NCBI GenBank assembly: GCA_014860565.1
Contig: JACZJN010000162.1
Span: forward strand, 78,739 to 142,738
Direction of reading: 5' to 3'
Length of the DNA: 64,000 nucleotides
Source of the DNA: Bacteroidota bacterium
Lineage (GTDB): Bacteria > Bacteroidota > Ignavibacteria > SZUA-365
Position 1 is the first letter of the stretch. The number at the start of each line of letters is the position of its first letter. Shown here piece by piece: positions 63,343-64,000 of the stretch. Under the pieces are notes generated by a model. That model did no database searches, had not been told where the DNA came from, and saw nothing but the letters and a program-made list of their open reading frames with translations. A program made the position numbers and the translations under genes.

Positions 63343-64000
63343 GTTTGTACTGCGTTTCTGGCGGCGATGACTTCAATTTCTTTTCGGTGCAGATAAATAT
63401 ATAGCATGGAAATGCTCCCTGCCGCGAACCAGACCAGCACGCTGCTGATTGCTGCTCCCATCGATCCCATGTGCGTGATGAACCAGTAGTGCGATGCAAC
63501 GGTCAAGACGAGTTGCCCGAGCGCCACCCACGTGCCGACGCGCTCGCGTCCTATGCTTAGCATGAGCATGGTAAGTGGATTCCCGATTATCGTCCAGGCA
63601 TATCCGATAAAGAGGACGGCAAAGAGTGGCATCGACTCAGTGTACTTCGGGAAAAACGCCGGGGTGACAAAATACATCGCGATAAGATAAATGAACCCGA
63701 TTCCTGTCACGGGAAGGCTGACCGCGAATGTGCGTCCTACGTAACGCCGCATCTCCTCAAGCGAACGCAGTTCCATTGCCTTGGGAAAAAACACCGTCGA
63801 CACCGAGCCCGCCAGCACGATGAGCGGCGTGCAGAGCTTTGTTGCAGCAATATAAAGTCCCGCTTCCTCCGGTCGGTCGGCAAGCATCGGAGAAATCATG
63901 AACACGTCGAGACGCATCAGAAACATGGTGGCGAAAGACGTGACCATCATCCATTTCCCGAATCCCAGTACCTCGCGTCCGATATCCTTCCAGTCGTAGT
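63339..64000 (-). CDS. Polysaccharide flippase (MATE/Wzx-like), C-terminal part; gene runs off the right edge
   Basis: Frame stays open to window end ([77 protein letters not shown]...). Confidence 0.85.
   Translation of the reverse strand, partial: YDWKDIGREVLGFGKWMMVTSFATMFLMRLDVFMISPMLADRPEEAGLYIAATKLCTPLIVLAGSVSTVFFPKAMELRSLEEMRRYVGRTFAVSLPVTGIGFIYLIAMYFVTPAFFPKYTESMPLFAVLFIGYAWTIIGNPLTMLMLSIGRERVGTWVALGQLVLTVASHYWFITHMGSMGAAISSVLVWFAAGSISMLYIYLHRKEIEVIAARNAVQT

Overview
The 64 kb window looks like an ordinary chromosome of an FCB-group bacterium (Bacteroidota/Chlorobiota/Ignavibacteria-like; inferred from a PorV-type protein, Bacteroidota-style promoter motifs and gene order). It is almost entirely protein-coding. 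Left part (minus strand): PBP2-mreD-mreC-mreB-purH-purN, then S41 protease, tmk, XerD-type recombinase, 7TM-HD hydrolase, HAD hydrolase, two SSS transporters, STAS protein, ligA, a RodZ-like protein, a TolC/ABC permease/adaptor trio and dprA. Middle (plus strand): DUF3109-like protein, rpoN, hslVU, acpS, a lipase-like lipoprotein, PorV-like protein, CPBP-like protein, pdxJ, tRNA-Val, thrS-infC-rpmI-rplT, pheST, a small coiled-coil gene, zapA, a 6S-like RNA, rny, coaE, aminotransferase, nadB, xseAB, dxs, phosphodiester glycosidase, ribD and ribE. Right part (minus strand): a glycan/surface biosynthesis cluster running off the window, with two tandem paralogous secreted proteins. No CRISPR array, transposon, prophage or defence system was recognised. 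The best leads are: a ~210-nt 6S-like RNA between zapA and rny; infC with no ATG/GTG/TTG start and a well-placed ACG; a strong terminator/attenuator hairpin 25 nt before the pheS start; the tandem, internally repeated secreted proteins; a five-gene glycan-modification cassette with 4-nt overlaps throughout; and a lipase-like lipoprotein with an altered nucleophile elbow. All product calls come from reading the sequence; no database search was run.
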